From Bacteroides timonensis (GTDB taxonomy: Bacteria; Bacteroidota; Bacteroidia; Bacteroidales; Bacteroidaceae): 64,000 bases of DNA. Numbering within the stretch: the stretch's first letter is position 1; every line of letters begins with the position of its first letter. Below the pieces are notes generated by a model. It was given only the letters and a program-made list of their open reading frames with translations, made no database searches and was not told the DNA's origin. Made by a program: the position numbers and the translations under genes. Where the stretch lies: NCBI RefSeq assembly GCF_000513195.1, contig NZ_CBVI010000001.1, positions 62,001 to 126,000 on the forward strand. The letters are read 5' to 3'. Of the stretch, positions 15,246 to 24,603 are shown in pieces.

Positions 15246-17213
15246 TTATTTCTTAACCAGCGTATACGTACCGCTTGAATGTGGATTTCTCTGTCCTTCC
15301 ACTGCATTATAAGTATCGCCGTCCTTTGTAAACAGGCTGAAACCATAGCGTCTTCCCGAGTCACAGATGTAAACAGCTCCGCCCAATGTTTCAAGGACAA
15401 AAGCCTCGTCTGATGCCGCCATAGCAACCCAAGCAGCACCACTATATGTAGCACGGGCCATAGCATAAGTCGTGCCATCGGCAGTACCGATGACCTGGGG
15501 AGAAGGACAAAGAGCTATTCCTCTGTCATCATAGTTCATAATGAACGGATATGTACCGGTAATATCCTTACCGTCCCAACCGTAAACCTTGTAGCTTTTT
15601 CCCTGAACATCCTCGGCAATAGTGATATCGAAAGCTTCTGCATTTGTCCAATCCCACCACTTAGGAATATCATTTTCATAATAGTAATATAATGCTGCAC
15701 CCGGAGTTACCGTCCATTCTCCTAAATAAGATTCATAGCTGGGTACAGAACCTTTCTTGGCAGACAGGTCAGTGCGGGTGTAATAATTACCGGTCCACGA
15801 CACATCCTTGTTCCAGAGTTTCGCAGCCACCCTATCGAAATAAGACTCGTACATACGGCTTGAACCCAGATTGTAGAATGCAAAGTATTTGTAACCACCA
15901 TTCACCACATTATCCAGATAAGTATCGTTAACACTAATCTTATTTAGGCTTCCACTATCCTCACTCATCAATGTAATGGCATACGGCGCCTGGATTTCTT
16001 TCGGTATATCCTGACCAAAATAGTCATTGAATGCCCCATAAGTACCATATACAGAGTAATCAATCAAATTTTCCAAACCGCTGCCCATCGGATGGTCGTC
16101 AGTAGTATACCAATAAATTCCGAATGTCACGCCATCTTCTTTCGGCATTATTCTACGACATTCCTCCAATAGTTTCTTGTAATTCTCAGGTGTACATTCT
16201 GCCAAACTGGATACCACGCTGCCTGCAGTGCCTTTATATTTAGCTCCTACTACCCCGTCCACCTTTTCAGCATAAGAAGAATATTCATCATCAAAGTCAA
16301 CCCCGTCCAGACCATAAATGTCGATATATGCTTTCAACTCTTTTGCAAAGGCTTTAGCACCTTTTTCATTCAAACTACGCATACCGGCATCATCGTGATT
16401 ACCCAAGATAGATAAGTGAACCTTGATACCTTTTTGCTGCAACGGACGGATAATCTTGTCGGCATTTGCCAACACAAAAGAGACCTGATCATTACAGAAA
16501 ATATACGGTCTGCCATCACTATCCAGATTGATATTGGCTGCAAAAATACTGACGATATCAAAGAAAGGAACACCATCTACCATATATTCACCAGCATTCA
16601 ACGGACTTTCATTGTTCACCTCTACATAGACCAGATTCTTAATATCCCCCTTCATAGCAGGATCAGGAGTCACACCCAGATTCTCAACCAAATAAATGTA
16701 AGACTGAGTATTGGAAGACACCTCCACACCATTGCCGGCTGTTGCCGAAATGGCAACGGCATAAGTGGTACCTACTGTTCCACCGGGATTGATATCCAGT
16801 TCCAGTGATTCGGATCTCTTACTTCCGGTAGCAATCGTCACCTTACCACCATTTTCCAAAGACAACTTATCCGTGGGGTACATCTGATAGCTCGTACCAT
16901 TGGCGGCATTATAAGCTGCCAACGCATCTGCATCAATTTTGAAAGTTACCTGCACATCCGTTTCTGCTTTCTTGCTCAATTCAAAGAACAAGTGACCTGC
17001 ACCGGCTTTATTGTCCCTGATGGCAATAGTAGTCAGTTGCTTAGCTCCGGCAGCCGAACGCACACTACCATAAGTTCCGTCAACAGTCTCAAAGATTTTA
17101 TCGTTGCCTGTTGAAATAGTGAGGTCGTCTTCACAAGCTGTAAATACAGCTCCGAACAATAGCAACGACCATGCAGCGATTCTTATTTTATAACAATGTT
17201 TCATAATAAGCAC
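15246..17213 (-). CDS. GH18 endo-beta-N-acetylglucosaminidase with N-terminal DUF1735
   Basis: A 655-aa lipoprotein; the best signal starts at the internal Met at 17204 (MKHCYKIRIAAWSLLLFG, then Cys). Residues about 45-160 match the DUF1735/BT_3987-like beta-sandwich (VQVTFKIDADALAAYNAANG). Residues about 185-500 form a GH18 barrel with the catalytic signature LDGVDFDDEYSSY (DGxDxDxE) near 300-308, so the catalytic Glu is intact. The architecture equals that of the B. thetaiotaomicron BT3987 endo-glycosidase, which cleaves the chitobiose core of high-mannose N-glycans at the cell surface. The C-terminal 150 residues form a beta domain. It follows the LamG binding protein by 21 nt in the SusC operon. 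Confidence 0.93.
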   Translation of the reverse strand: MLIMKHCYKIRIAAWSLLLFGAVFTACEDDLTISTGNDKIFETVDGTYGSVRSAAGAKQLTTIAIRDNKAGAGHLFFELSKKAETDVQVTFKIDADALAAYNAANGTSYQMYPTDKLSLENGGKVTIATGSKRSESLELDINPGGTVGTTYAVAISATAGNGVEVSSNTQSYIYLVENLGVTPDPAMKGDIKNLVYVEVNNESPLNAGEYMVDGVPFFDIVSIFAANINLDSDGRPYIFCNDQVSFVLANADKIIRPLQQKGIKVHLSILGNHDDAGMRSLNEKGAKAFAKELKAYIDIYGLDGVDFDDEYSSYAEKVDGVVGAKYKGTAGSVVSSLAECTPENYKKLLEECRRIMPKEDGVTFGIYWYTTDDHPMGSGLENLIDYSVYGTYGAFNDYFGQDIPKEIQAPYAITLMSEDSGSLNKISVNDTYLDNVVNGGYKYFAFYNLGSSRMYESYFDRVAAKLWNKDVSWTGNYYTRTDLSAKKGSVPSYESYLGEWTVTPGAALYYYYENDIPKWWDWTNAEAFDITIAEDVQGKSYKVYGWDGKDITGTYPFIMNYDDRGIALCPSPQVIGTADGTTYAMARATYSGAAWVAMAASDEAFVLETLGGAVYICDSGRRYGFSLFTKDGDTYNAVEGQRNPHSSGTYTLVKK

Positions 17214-17234
17214 TTTTAATTAGATTAAGGGTTA

Positions 17235-18413
17235 TCACTTTTTTGCAGGGAGTTCTACATCTACCCAAGTCAATTTAGCAGATGCTGTAGCATCATTTCC
17301 GCTGTTGCTGTAATCTTTGATAATATCTGCTCCGTCATCAAATTTCCAATAAGCCACCAGATTTTGAGCATCCTCACTTACAGCATAGAAATGGTTTTCA
17401 GCATTTATTTCATCTTGAGTCAGCACCCGGTTCCAGATACGTACTTCTGAGATGTCGGCATCCAGAAAACGTTGGTTGTTATAGGAGTAACCAATCCAGA
17501 AGCAACGTGGTTTACCATCCGATTCGTCGGAATGAGGTATGCCCCAGTTTACCGGACCATACGTAGCACCCGTAAAATCACCTACAAGTTTGCCATTGAA
17601 ATAGACCCTAATAGTTTGTGCTTCCGAATCGTAAGTTACAGCAACATGTGTCCATGCATTCAGTGGAGCCACCATTGAGCTATTCGTAAAGTTTCCCTTG
17701 CCTGTTGCTATCTGCAATTGATTAGAAGGTACGCCCGAATCACCGAAACGGAACAAGAATTGTCCTTCGATACCCATCAAAGTATTCAACTGGTTCTCAA
17801 AGCTATACGGATGAATCAAAGCTTCAGCCGTCATCGTCTTCATATTTTGAACAACATTCGGGTTTACCCAGTCTACATATACATTGTTTTTATTGATATT
17901 CGCCACTTTATTAATCAGCGCAGCACCTTTGAATACATAGTAAGATGTATTCGACGATCCCAGCACATTAATACTTGCATCAGCAACCGTAACCGGCAAT
18001 ACATAGGTTTTATTGAGGTCTAAGCTGCCAAGTTCGGTAAAAGAAACTGTGATTGGGGTCGATTTCAAAGCGCCGGCTGCAATTTTTCCTTCCGTTGCGC
18101 TGAAACTGTAGTGACCTTCCGGGAGCATCTCCATATCACTGACATAATAAGTGTCCTCATATACGGAAACCAAACTTGCATCTGCTTTTATAGTGAAGGT
18201 GATATCTTGTTCTGAGGGTTTCGGAATAGACATAGAAAATTCTCCTGTGGCATTTTGAGTAATTGCCTTTACAAAAAACGTGGTCGGAGTCTTCGAGGTC
18301 ATGAACAATTGGTTGTCAAAATTCTCCGTATCATCGGCACATCCGGAGAACATACCGGAAATCAGTGCCAAGGAGATAAAATAGATATTCTTAAGTTTCA
18401 TAATAGTAATCAT
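17235..18413 (-). CDS. DUF1735-LamG surface glycan-binding lipoprotein
   Basis: Up to 392 aa. The longer ATG overlaps the upstream stop (ATGA), but the lipoprotein signal (MKLKNIYFISLALISGMFSGC) starts at 18401, so that may be the true start. Residues about 35-150 are DUF1735 and about 165-385 a LamG/concanavalin A-like jelly roll (MTAEALIHP, WTHVAVTYDSEAQTIRVYFNG, DISEVRIWNRVLTQDE). It carries no enzymatic motif. It matches BT3986-type surface glycan-binding proteins of the B. thetaiotaomicron high-mannose N-glycan PUL, which hold glycoprotein near the SusCD transporter. Translational coupling to the upstream inactive GH18-like gene is likely. Confidence 0.88.
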   Translation of the reverse strand: MITIMKLKNIYFISLALISGMFSGCADDTENFDNQLFMTSKTPTTFFVKAITQNATGEFSMSIPKPSEQDITFTIKADASLVSVYEDTYYVSDMEMLPEGHYSFSATEGKIAAGALKSTPITVSFTELGSLDLNKTYVLPVTVADASINVLGSSNTSYYVFKGAALINKVANINKNNVYVDWVNPNVVQNMKTMTAEALIHPYSFENQLNTLMGIEGQFLFRFGDSGVPSNQLQIATGKGNFTNSSMVAPLNAWTHVAVTYDSEAQTIRVYFNGKLVGDFTGATYGPVNWGIPHSDESDGKPRCFWIGYSYNNQRFLDADISEVRIWNRVLTQDEINAENHFYAVSEDAQNLVAYWKFDDGADIIKDYSNSGNDATASAKLTWVDVELPAKK

Positions 18414-19408
18414 TTAACGGGAGCTGGATTCATTATATCAATCGCTTCTTTCACATAGGTGCAAGCACCACTGGTAGAGTAATAGTCATTCTGGACATTA
18501 TAGATGGCAATGCCGGCTTTCTTATATCCAACAGCCTCTACAGTGGCCCAATAGGCTACCTCTCCCAATGCACGAGTACCATCCCAATATCCTGTCTTCT
18601 TATCAGTTGTATCATAAGAAATCGTAGACACAGCCATAACAAAACGGTCACTCGGAACCCCCTCCTCTAAGGCATTGTCCACCAGAAGATTTAACTCGGC
18701 AGCAGTGGTTGCACTTCCACTGTCCAAAATGATGTGCTTACAACTATTCAAGATGTTTTTGTCAATCAGATTCTGCGGTTTTCCTTTGAATACAAAAAAC
18801 TTATCTGCATTAGCAGTTTTCCATGTATTGACTGCATTCAGAAAAATGTTCTGTGTTGCCTGATAAGTTGCCAAGTCAGTTGCCGACATGAATGCCGGAT
18901 TTTTTCCGGAAAACTCTGCAATCAGTCCGTCATAGTTAGGCAAGTAGGCAAGCTGTGTGGTAAGTTCTTTTTGCAGGTAACTATCAAAAGCTTCCATAGA
19001 AGCGCTTCCATCTGAAGCCAAGTCATCATAAGCCGCCTTTATAGCATCATAACTAATGGTATAAACTACTTTCGTTCCTTTCTGATGAACAGTTTCTATA
19101 TCTACTTTTTCGAAGTCCGCTAATTCGGGATACATCATCGAAATGACATCAATACTGTCCGACATATTAGTAATGTGCTGCGCCGGACTATAAGGCGCCT
19201 TATTACTGTTATCGAAATAGGCATACACTACTTTGTGTTCAGAAGCTTTATAGGCGGTCAGGTTGTTCAGGTACTTCGCATATGCTTCGGGGTTCTGATC
19301 TTTTATAGTAGACTCGTTAATGGAAAGGCTCTCCACATCCGTACAGGAAGCCAAAACAATGCTTGCCAAAACGAACAGACCGGTAATAGGTTTTATTATA
19401 TTTTTCAT
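18410..19408 (-). CDS. GH18-like lipoprotein with lost catalytic residues, probable glycan binder
   Basis: A 332-aa lipoprotein (signal ending LFVLASIVLASC). The fold is GH18-like, with VVYAYFDNSN, a central barrel and a C-terminal YWDGTRALGEVAYWATVEAVG segment. Where active enzymes carry DGxDxDxE, it reads YDGLIAEFSG (about residues 157-165). Both acidic residues before the acid and the acid itself are replaced, so hydrolysis is unlikely. Such proteins next to susD in N-glycan PULs act as surface glycan-binding proteins. It starts 21 nt after susD and overlaps the LamG gene by 4 nt. No N-terminal DUF1735 is evident. Confidence 0.85.
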   Translation of the reverse strand: MKNIIKPITGLFVLASIVLASCTDVESLSINESTIKDQNPEAYAKYLNNLTAYKASEHKVVYAYFDNSNKAPYSPAQHITNMSDSIDVISMMYPELADFEKVDIETVHQKGTKVVYTISYDAIKAAYDDLASDGSASMEAFDSYLQKELTTQLAYLPNYDGLIAEFSGKNPAFMSATDLATYQATQNIFLNAVNTWKTANADKFFVFKGKPQNLIDKNILNSCKHIILDSGSATTAAELNLLVDNALEEGVPSDRFVMAVSTISYDTTDKKTGYWDGTRALGEVAYWATVEAVGYKKAGIAIYNVQNDYYSTSGACTYVKEAIDIMNPAPVK

Positions 19409-19429
19409 AACTTATCGAATAAAATAGGG

Positions 19430-21046
19430 TTATCTGATTTTGGAATTACAATCCCACCATACACGGGTAGCATAATTGTCCGCACCTTTCAGGTAGCTTG
19501 ACACTGCAGCTTCCACATTCGCCTTATTGCTGACATATTCGTCAGTGGGGAAAGGCATACGACGCGCTCCTAATTCATTGTCGACTACACCACCACTCTT
19601 GTTTCCAGCAGGATCCGCAGGAATCAAGCGAGGATAGCCTGTACGACGGAAATCCGCCCATGCTTCGTTTCCAAGCATCCAGTTGGCAATCCATTTCTGG
19701 GTAATGATACGCTCTTGTTTCACATCCGGCGTATCTCCTTCATTCCATTTCACAGTAATGGTAGACAACTGTGAGCCATAGCTGTTGGCTCCGGAAGGAT
19801 CGTCATATATACCGGGCTTACTGGTAGCATTGTTTATATAATCAACTGCACTTCCGGCACCCCATTGTTCAAACGACAGTTCGATACCTTTTTCGTAGAA
19901 ATCCTTTGCAGTACCACCCATACCGGTAAAACCAAATACAGCCACAGCCTCAGCACGCAGGAAAGCTACTTCAGCAGCATTCATCCACATAATGGGATCA
20001 CTCTGACCTACATTGACACCGGAATATTTGTGTGCATCTACACCCAGCGTAGAACGATTAATGCTCCGGCGAACACCTACATATTCATAACCAGCCCATT
20101 CGGACGGAACGAAGTATTTGGAACGACGAGGATCATTATATCCATTCATATAGCAGATGATGTCGGCAGCCGCATGTGTATCACCACCGGTGAGACAAGC
20201 ATGGTCCGTAGCTGAATTATAGCGGGTTGCGGTATAGAGCGGATTGACAATCGAGCCGAAATAACTCCACTTGGCATTATCATTATTTGATTCAATCACT
20301 CCCCCCTGTATAGCTTTCTGAGCTTCTTGTTCAGCCAGTGTCTGGTTAGCATACACAATACGCATAGCGAGGCGTAATCTCAATGAATTGGCAAATAAAA
20401 TCCATTTGTTGATGTTTCCGCTATATACATAGTCGGCAGTAGCAGCCAGGGCTGCTCCGGGATTATCATTCAAAGTAGCAATTGCTTCATCCAATTCGGT
20501 AAAGAACTGCTTGTACACAACTTCCTGCGAATCATAAGGAGTGGTAACAGCACCGTCCAGACCTATTTTTGAATAAGGAATAGGGCCGTAAGTATCCGTT
20601 ACGCGACTCATGGCAGCTACCTTAATAATCTTTGCAATGGCAAAAGGGACAGGATTTTCAGTCTTTTCGGATATATTTTGAACCGAAGTCAAGTTAGTAA
20701 ATAACTGTGGAATGAGTTTGTCGGACTTCAAGAATACATTAGTCCAATTATCCGTAGCATTAAAGTTTCCAATCGTATTTCCCCATCCAGTATTGGTATC
20801 CGAGAAATAACCGCCCATCGGTCCACCCAACAAGCAGTCGGTGAACTGTGCCGTATTTACGTCCGAAGATACCACGCAACTGGAAAGGTTGTTCATTGCC
20901 GACCCCAACATATAGTCGTCGGCTTGCATATCATCAGTTCCAGGTTGATAAGGATTCGAGTTAATATCCATATAATCACCTGTACAAGATACTCCGGTAA
21001 AAACCAGTGTTCCTACTATTATTTTATTAATAATACTTCTTCTCAT
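19430..21046 (-). CDS. SusD/RagB-family outer membrane nutrient-binding lipoprotein
   Basis: A 538-aa lipoprotein (signal ending LVFTGVSC, Cys about 20). It belongs to the second SusD-like family (SusD-like 2). Features are the N-terminal YMDINSNPYQPG, TPR-like helices with ILFANSLRLRLAMRI, and the C-terminal GNEAWADFRRTGYPRL followed by ARRMPFPTDEYVSN. It acts as the hinged lid on the SusC barrel and captures the oligosaccharide at the cell surface. It starts 4 nt after susC, as usual for the pair. It probably binds mannose-rich N-glycans, judged from neighbours. Confidence 0.95.
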   Translation of the reverse strand: MRRSIINKIIVGTLVFTGVSCTGDYMDINSNPYQPGTDDMQADDYMLGSAMNNLSSCVVSSDVNTAQFTDCLLGGPMGGYFSDTNTGWGNTIGNFNATDNWTNVFLKSDKLIPQLFTNLTSVQNISEKTENPVPFAIAKIIKVAAMSRVTDTYGPIPYSKIGLDGAVTTPYDSQEVVYKQFFTELDEAIATLNDNPGAALAATADYVYSGNINKWILFANSLRLRLAMRIVYANQTLAEQEAQKAIQGGVIESNNDNAKWSYFGSIVNPLYTATRYNSATDHACLTGGDTHAAADIICYMNGYNDPRRSKYFVPSEWAGYEYVGVRRSINRSTLGVDAHKYSGVNVGQSDPIMWMNAAEVAFLRAEAVAVFGFTGMGGTAKDFYEKGIELSFEQWGAGSAVDYINNATSKPGIYDDPSGANSYGSQLSTITVKWNEGDTPDVKQERIITQKWIANWMLGNEAWADFRRTGYPRLIPADPAGNKSGGVVDNELGARRMPFPTDEYVSNKANVEAAVSSYLKGADNYATRVWWDCNSKIR

Positions 21047-21050
21047 AACA

Positions 21051-24000
21051 TTAAAATTTAAGAGTTACACTACAACCGAAATTACGGGTAGAAGGCATCA
21101 TGAAATAATCGACACCTTGATAGAAATTGTCAGTGGATGCTACGCTTTCAGGATCGAACGGAGCTTTACTATAAATCATCCACAAATTACGTCCTACAAG
21201 CGAAATCGTCAGGTCACATACATTATTGAACATCTTGCGAGGGAATGTATACCCGATAGAGGCTTCCTGCAAACGTACGTTTGTTGCCGAATAGGTGTAA
21301 TACTGCGCCACTGCGTCACCACCACCTATAGCACTATACCATGATTCCGGACTTACCCGGTCTCCTCCATTCACCGACACATATCCTAAGTCTCTCACCG
21401 CAGCCGTAGCCTCTGATACGCCGAATTCATCCAAAACGGCTTGTGTACGTGAGAATACCACGCCTCCCAAACGGGCTGAAATCATAAATCCCGCATTAAA
21501 GTTCTTCCAGGAGAAGTTATTGCGCCATGCCATATTGGCTTTCGGCAATACGCTTCCCAGCTTGATCCACTCATCCGAGTTTTCAATCTTTTCGGTAGTC
21601 ACGTTGCCATTCTGATCTACATACACATTGCCATTGGCATCACGCTTCATATCTATATTAGAATAGATATCTCCCATAGAACCACCTTCCTTCAACAGAA
21701 AACGTACAGATCCCAAACCGCCCATATTCAATGTAGAAATAGAAATCACCTCATTGGTCACAGGATTAATGGCATTGTCTGCCAAAGTCGTAATCTTGTT
21801 CTGATTGGTAGAAAACGTATAGTTGCTGCTCCAGGTAAAATCTTTCCAAGTATTTTCATATCCCAATGCAAGTTCGATACCCTGATTACGCACAGCACCC
21901 GTCTGGATATACAACGCTGAATAACCGGATACTCCCAATTGAGGGTTGAATGTCTGGTTCTTGGTAGTTGTATTATAGTAGGTCATATCAAAATTAAAGT
22001 TCTTCAAAAAACGCAAAGTCAAACCGACTTCCCATGATTCGGTACGTTCCGGCTTCAGGTTGTATACCGGATACTGGGTGGTGTTACTCCACTGCCCTGT
22101 ACTTTCATTCCATTCGTAACGAGGATTGGCTATGTATCTCTCAAATGCCGTACCTACAGAAGCGAAAGAACCACGCAGCTTCATGAAGGAAAGATAATCA
22201 CGATTCAGATTAGGCATCAATTCAGACAACACGACTGAAAGACCTACTGAAGGATAGAAGAACGACTTGCTGGTAGAGTTAGGTCCTGCCAACTGTGAAG
22301 GCCAGTCGTTACGTCCGGTCAATGTCAGATAATAAGTACTCTTGTAGCCCAGTTCAGCAGAAGCAAACACAGACTGGGTTTGCTCACGCCAGCCGTTCTG
22401 CATACGCTTTGTTTTCTTAGCACTCAGGTTCTGCACATTAAATACGTTAGCAAGTCCCGGAGTTTCACCTTCAAAGTTTTCGTCAGCAATAGGACCTCTC
22501 ACTTCCAGTCCATCGGAACGCATATCCATAAATGAAGTACCGATATTTGCCGAAAGGTTCCAATTCTCTCCAAAACTCTTGTTAATATTGATAAGGAAGT
22601 CGGCATACAATTGTTTATCTGTCGTTTTAGATATAGTATAGAGCCCGCGTGTAGATGCCTCAGTCATCTGCGTATTTGTTCCGGCATAATACTTTTCAGT
22701 ATAATCATTGAAAGAGTTATCCAAACGGACACGACCACTGACACTCAACCAATCCAGTATCTTGTAGTTCAAACTGGCGTTCAGCATATAACGGTCTTTA
22801 TTGTTATTACGAAGTTGACGATAATTAATCCAATATGGATTCTGCATTACCATACCTGCATCACCTACCGGCCAATACTGGGTATCCAGTTTACGAGAAG
22901 CATCATAACGTTCGTACATCTTGAAATCTTCCCAGTCATTGCCACGCGGAAACAGGTAAGCACCCACCAAGGGGTTGTTATAAGTACCTTGGTTCACCAT
23001 ATTTTGGTCTTTCTGAAGCACATAAGTTGCACCCACATCCAAAGTCATCTTATCATCCAGGAAAGAGGTGGTATTGCGGAAAGTAAAGTTATAGCGTGCA
23101 TACTTATTGTTCGGTATAAGTCCCTTAGAATTAACAGCGGCAGCCGAAACATACGTCTGGTTCTTATCCGTACCGGTAGACAAGGAAATGCTCTCCGTTC
23201 CGGTTACACCTGTCTGAAAATAATCGCTTGTCGGATTGTATCCATAAGAATTAGAAGAATTCAACAGATTTCCCCAACTATGTGTAATCTGACCGCCACT
23301 GGTTCCATAACGATTTTGGAAATCAGGGGTTACAAAAGCGTTGAAGATTTCGGTATTACTGTTCACAGTAATGTTTACGCGCCCCTCTTTACCTTTTTTC
23401 GTTGTAATGACGATAGCACCATTCGCAGCATCCGACCCGTAAAGAGCTGCTGCTGCCGCACCGGTCAGTACCGACATAGATTCAATATCTTCAGGATTAA
23501 TATCAGCGATAGGTTCGGTAGATCCCTTTGAGTCAAACTCAGTACCTCCCTTACCAGTTCCGGCATACATCGGAACTCCATCAATGACATAGAGTGCATT
23601 GGAAGACTGCATGATAGACTTCGTACCACGCATCACTACTTTTGACACACCGCCTACACCGGATGAAGAAGCGTTGATATTTACACCGGCAACTTTACCG
23701 TTCAAAGAGTTTACGAAATTGGCATCCTTTACACGGGTAATCTCATCACTCTTAACTTCTTGCACATTGTAGCTCAACGCTTTTGTAGCACGTTTGATAC
23801 CCAAAGCAGTTACCACCACCTCTTCTATCAGTTGTGAGTCAGTTTCCAACATCACATTGATAGCATTCTGTCCTTTGGCTGCAACCTCCTGTGGCTTGTA
23901 ACCCACATAGGAGAACTGTACCACCGGATTTGCCTCAGTAGTAGTCAGCGTAAAGTTACCATCAAGGTCAGTGATACACCCAATGCTTGTACCCTTTATT

Positions 24001-24419
24001 AATACATTCACACCGATAAGGGGTCCCATATCATCCGATACCTGTCCGGTAATGGTTCGTTCTTTACCTTGCTGATTACCCTCTTGCGGCGCAGCAGACT
24101 TCTCTGAAAGATAAACAATGTTATCTTCTACTTTAAAAGAAATGTTTTTTCCTTTCAAGATAGCATTCAAGGCATCTTCTATAGATGCGTTCTTCACTTT
24201 GACATTCTCCACTGCCATAGTAGCGAGCTTGTCGTCATAGAAAAATTGATACTTAGATTGAGATTTGATCTGTTCGATAACTGTACCTAACGTCGTACGA
24301 GAGACATTCAAATTCAGTTGGGCAAAGGTCCACTGAACGGATACAGTCATGAAGAACAAGACTAATAAAGCTCGTAGAAATTTCGAACTTTGAAAAGCAT
24401 GATTGTTGTTCATAAACAA
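21051..24419 (-). CDS. SusC/RagA TonB-dependent transporter with STN signalling domain
   Basis: A 1122-aa outer membrane transporter. After the signal peptide (to about residue 35) comes an STN domain (about 38-108, LNLNVSRTTLGTVIEQIKSQ), a carboxypeptidase-regulatory-like beta domain (TITGQVSDDMGPLIGVNVLI, about 120-205), a TonB-interacting EEVVVTALG strand, the plug (about 215-330) and a 22-strand barrel ending in GCSVTLKF with terminal Phe. STN-type transporters signal to FecR anti-sigma factors; here FecR and ECF sigma genes lie just upstream. It should import released N-glycan across the outer membrane. A terminator at 24548-24576 separates it from the sigma/FecR/GH92 unit, so it has its own promoter in 24420-24547, probably used by that sigma factor. 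Confidence 0.96.
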   Translation of the reverse strand: MFMNNNHAFQSSKFLRALLVLFFMTVSVQWTFAQLNLNVSRTTLGTVIEQIKSQSKYQFFYDDKLATMAVENVKVKNASIEDALNAILKGKNISFKVEDNIVYLSEKSAAPQEGNQQGKERTITGQVSDDMGPLIGVNVLIKGTSIGCITDLDGNFTLTTTEANPVVQFSYVGYKPQEVAAKGQNAINVMLETDSQLIEEVVVTALGIKRATKALSYNVQEVKSDEITRVKDANFVNSLNGKVAGVNINASSSGVGGVSKVVMRGTKSIMQSSNALYVIDGVPMYAGTGKGGTEFDSKGSTEPIADINPEDIESMSVLTGAAAAALYGSDAANGAIVITTKKGKEGRVNITVNSNTEIFNAFVTPDFQNRYGTSGGQITHSWGNLLNSSNSYGYNPTSDYFQTGVTGTESISLSTGTDKNQTYVSAAAVNSKGLIPNNKYARYNFTFRNTTSFLDDKMTLDVGATYVLQKDQNMVNQGTYNNPLVGAYLFPRGNDWEDFKMYERYDASRKLDTQYWPVGDAGMVMQNPYWINYRQLRNNNKDRYMLNASLNYKILDWLSVSGRVRLDNSFNDYTEKYYAGTNTQMTEASTRGLYTISKTTDKQLYADFLININKSFGENWNLSANIGTSFMDMRSDGLEVRGPIADENFEGETPGLANVFNVQNLSAKKTKRMQNGWREQTQSVFASAELGYKSTYYLTLTGRNDWPSQLAGPNSTSKSFFYPSVGLSVVLSELMPNLNRDYLSFMKLRGSFASVGTAFERYIANPRYEWNESTGQWSNTTQYPVYNLKPERTESWEVGLTLRFLKNFNFDMTYYNTTTKNQTFNPQLGVSGYSALYIQTGAVRNQGIELALGYENTWKDFTWSSNYTFSTNQNKITTLADNAINPVTNEVISISTLNMGGLGSVRFLLKEGGSMGDIYSNIDMKRDANGNVYVDQNGNVTTEKIENSDEWIKLGSVLPKANMAWRNNFSWKNFNAGFMISARLGGVVFSRTQAVLDEFGVSEATAAVRDLGYVSVNGGDRVSPESWYSAIGGGDAVAQYYTYSATNVRLQEASIGYTFPRKMFNNVCDLTISLVGRNLWMIYSKAPFDPESVASTDNFYQGVDYFMMPSTRNFGCSVTLKF

Positions 24420-24547
24420 AGTTTAAAGGTTACACATTGGTTAATTCTAATTAGTCAGAAGAACATTTCTTCCGGCTTACGTATATAAAACAACGAACAC
24501 TCAAAATACACTTACTACAAAATGATATTTTTTTTCATTAAAAGAAA

Positions 24548-24576
24548 AAGGGAATAGTTTTATTTCCTATTCCCTT
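24548..24576 (-). terminator. Rho-independent terminator after GH92/FecR/sigma unit
   Basis: A stem of 10 bp (aagggaatag / ctattccctt) with a 9-nt loop, followed on the minus strand by a U-rich tail (complement of 24541-24549). It ends the transcript of the sigma-FecR-GH92 genes before the separate susC promoter. Confidence 0.85.
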
Positions 24577-24603
24577 CTTCATTACATTATTAACTTCAGT
24601 TTT

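Noticed and set aside
22611..23531. Plus-strand open frame of 306 codons
   Set aside because: It is antisense to susC, rich in Ile/His/Arg, with no domain.
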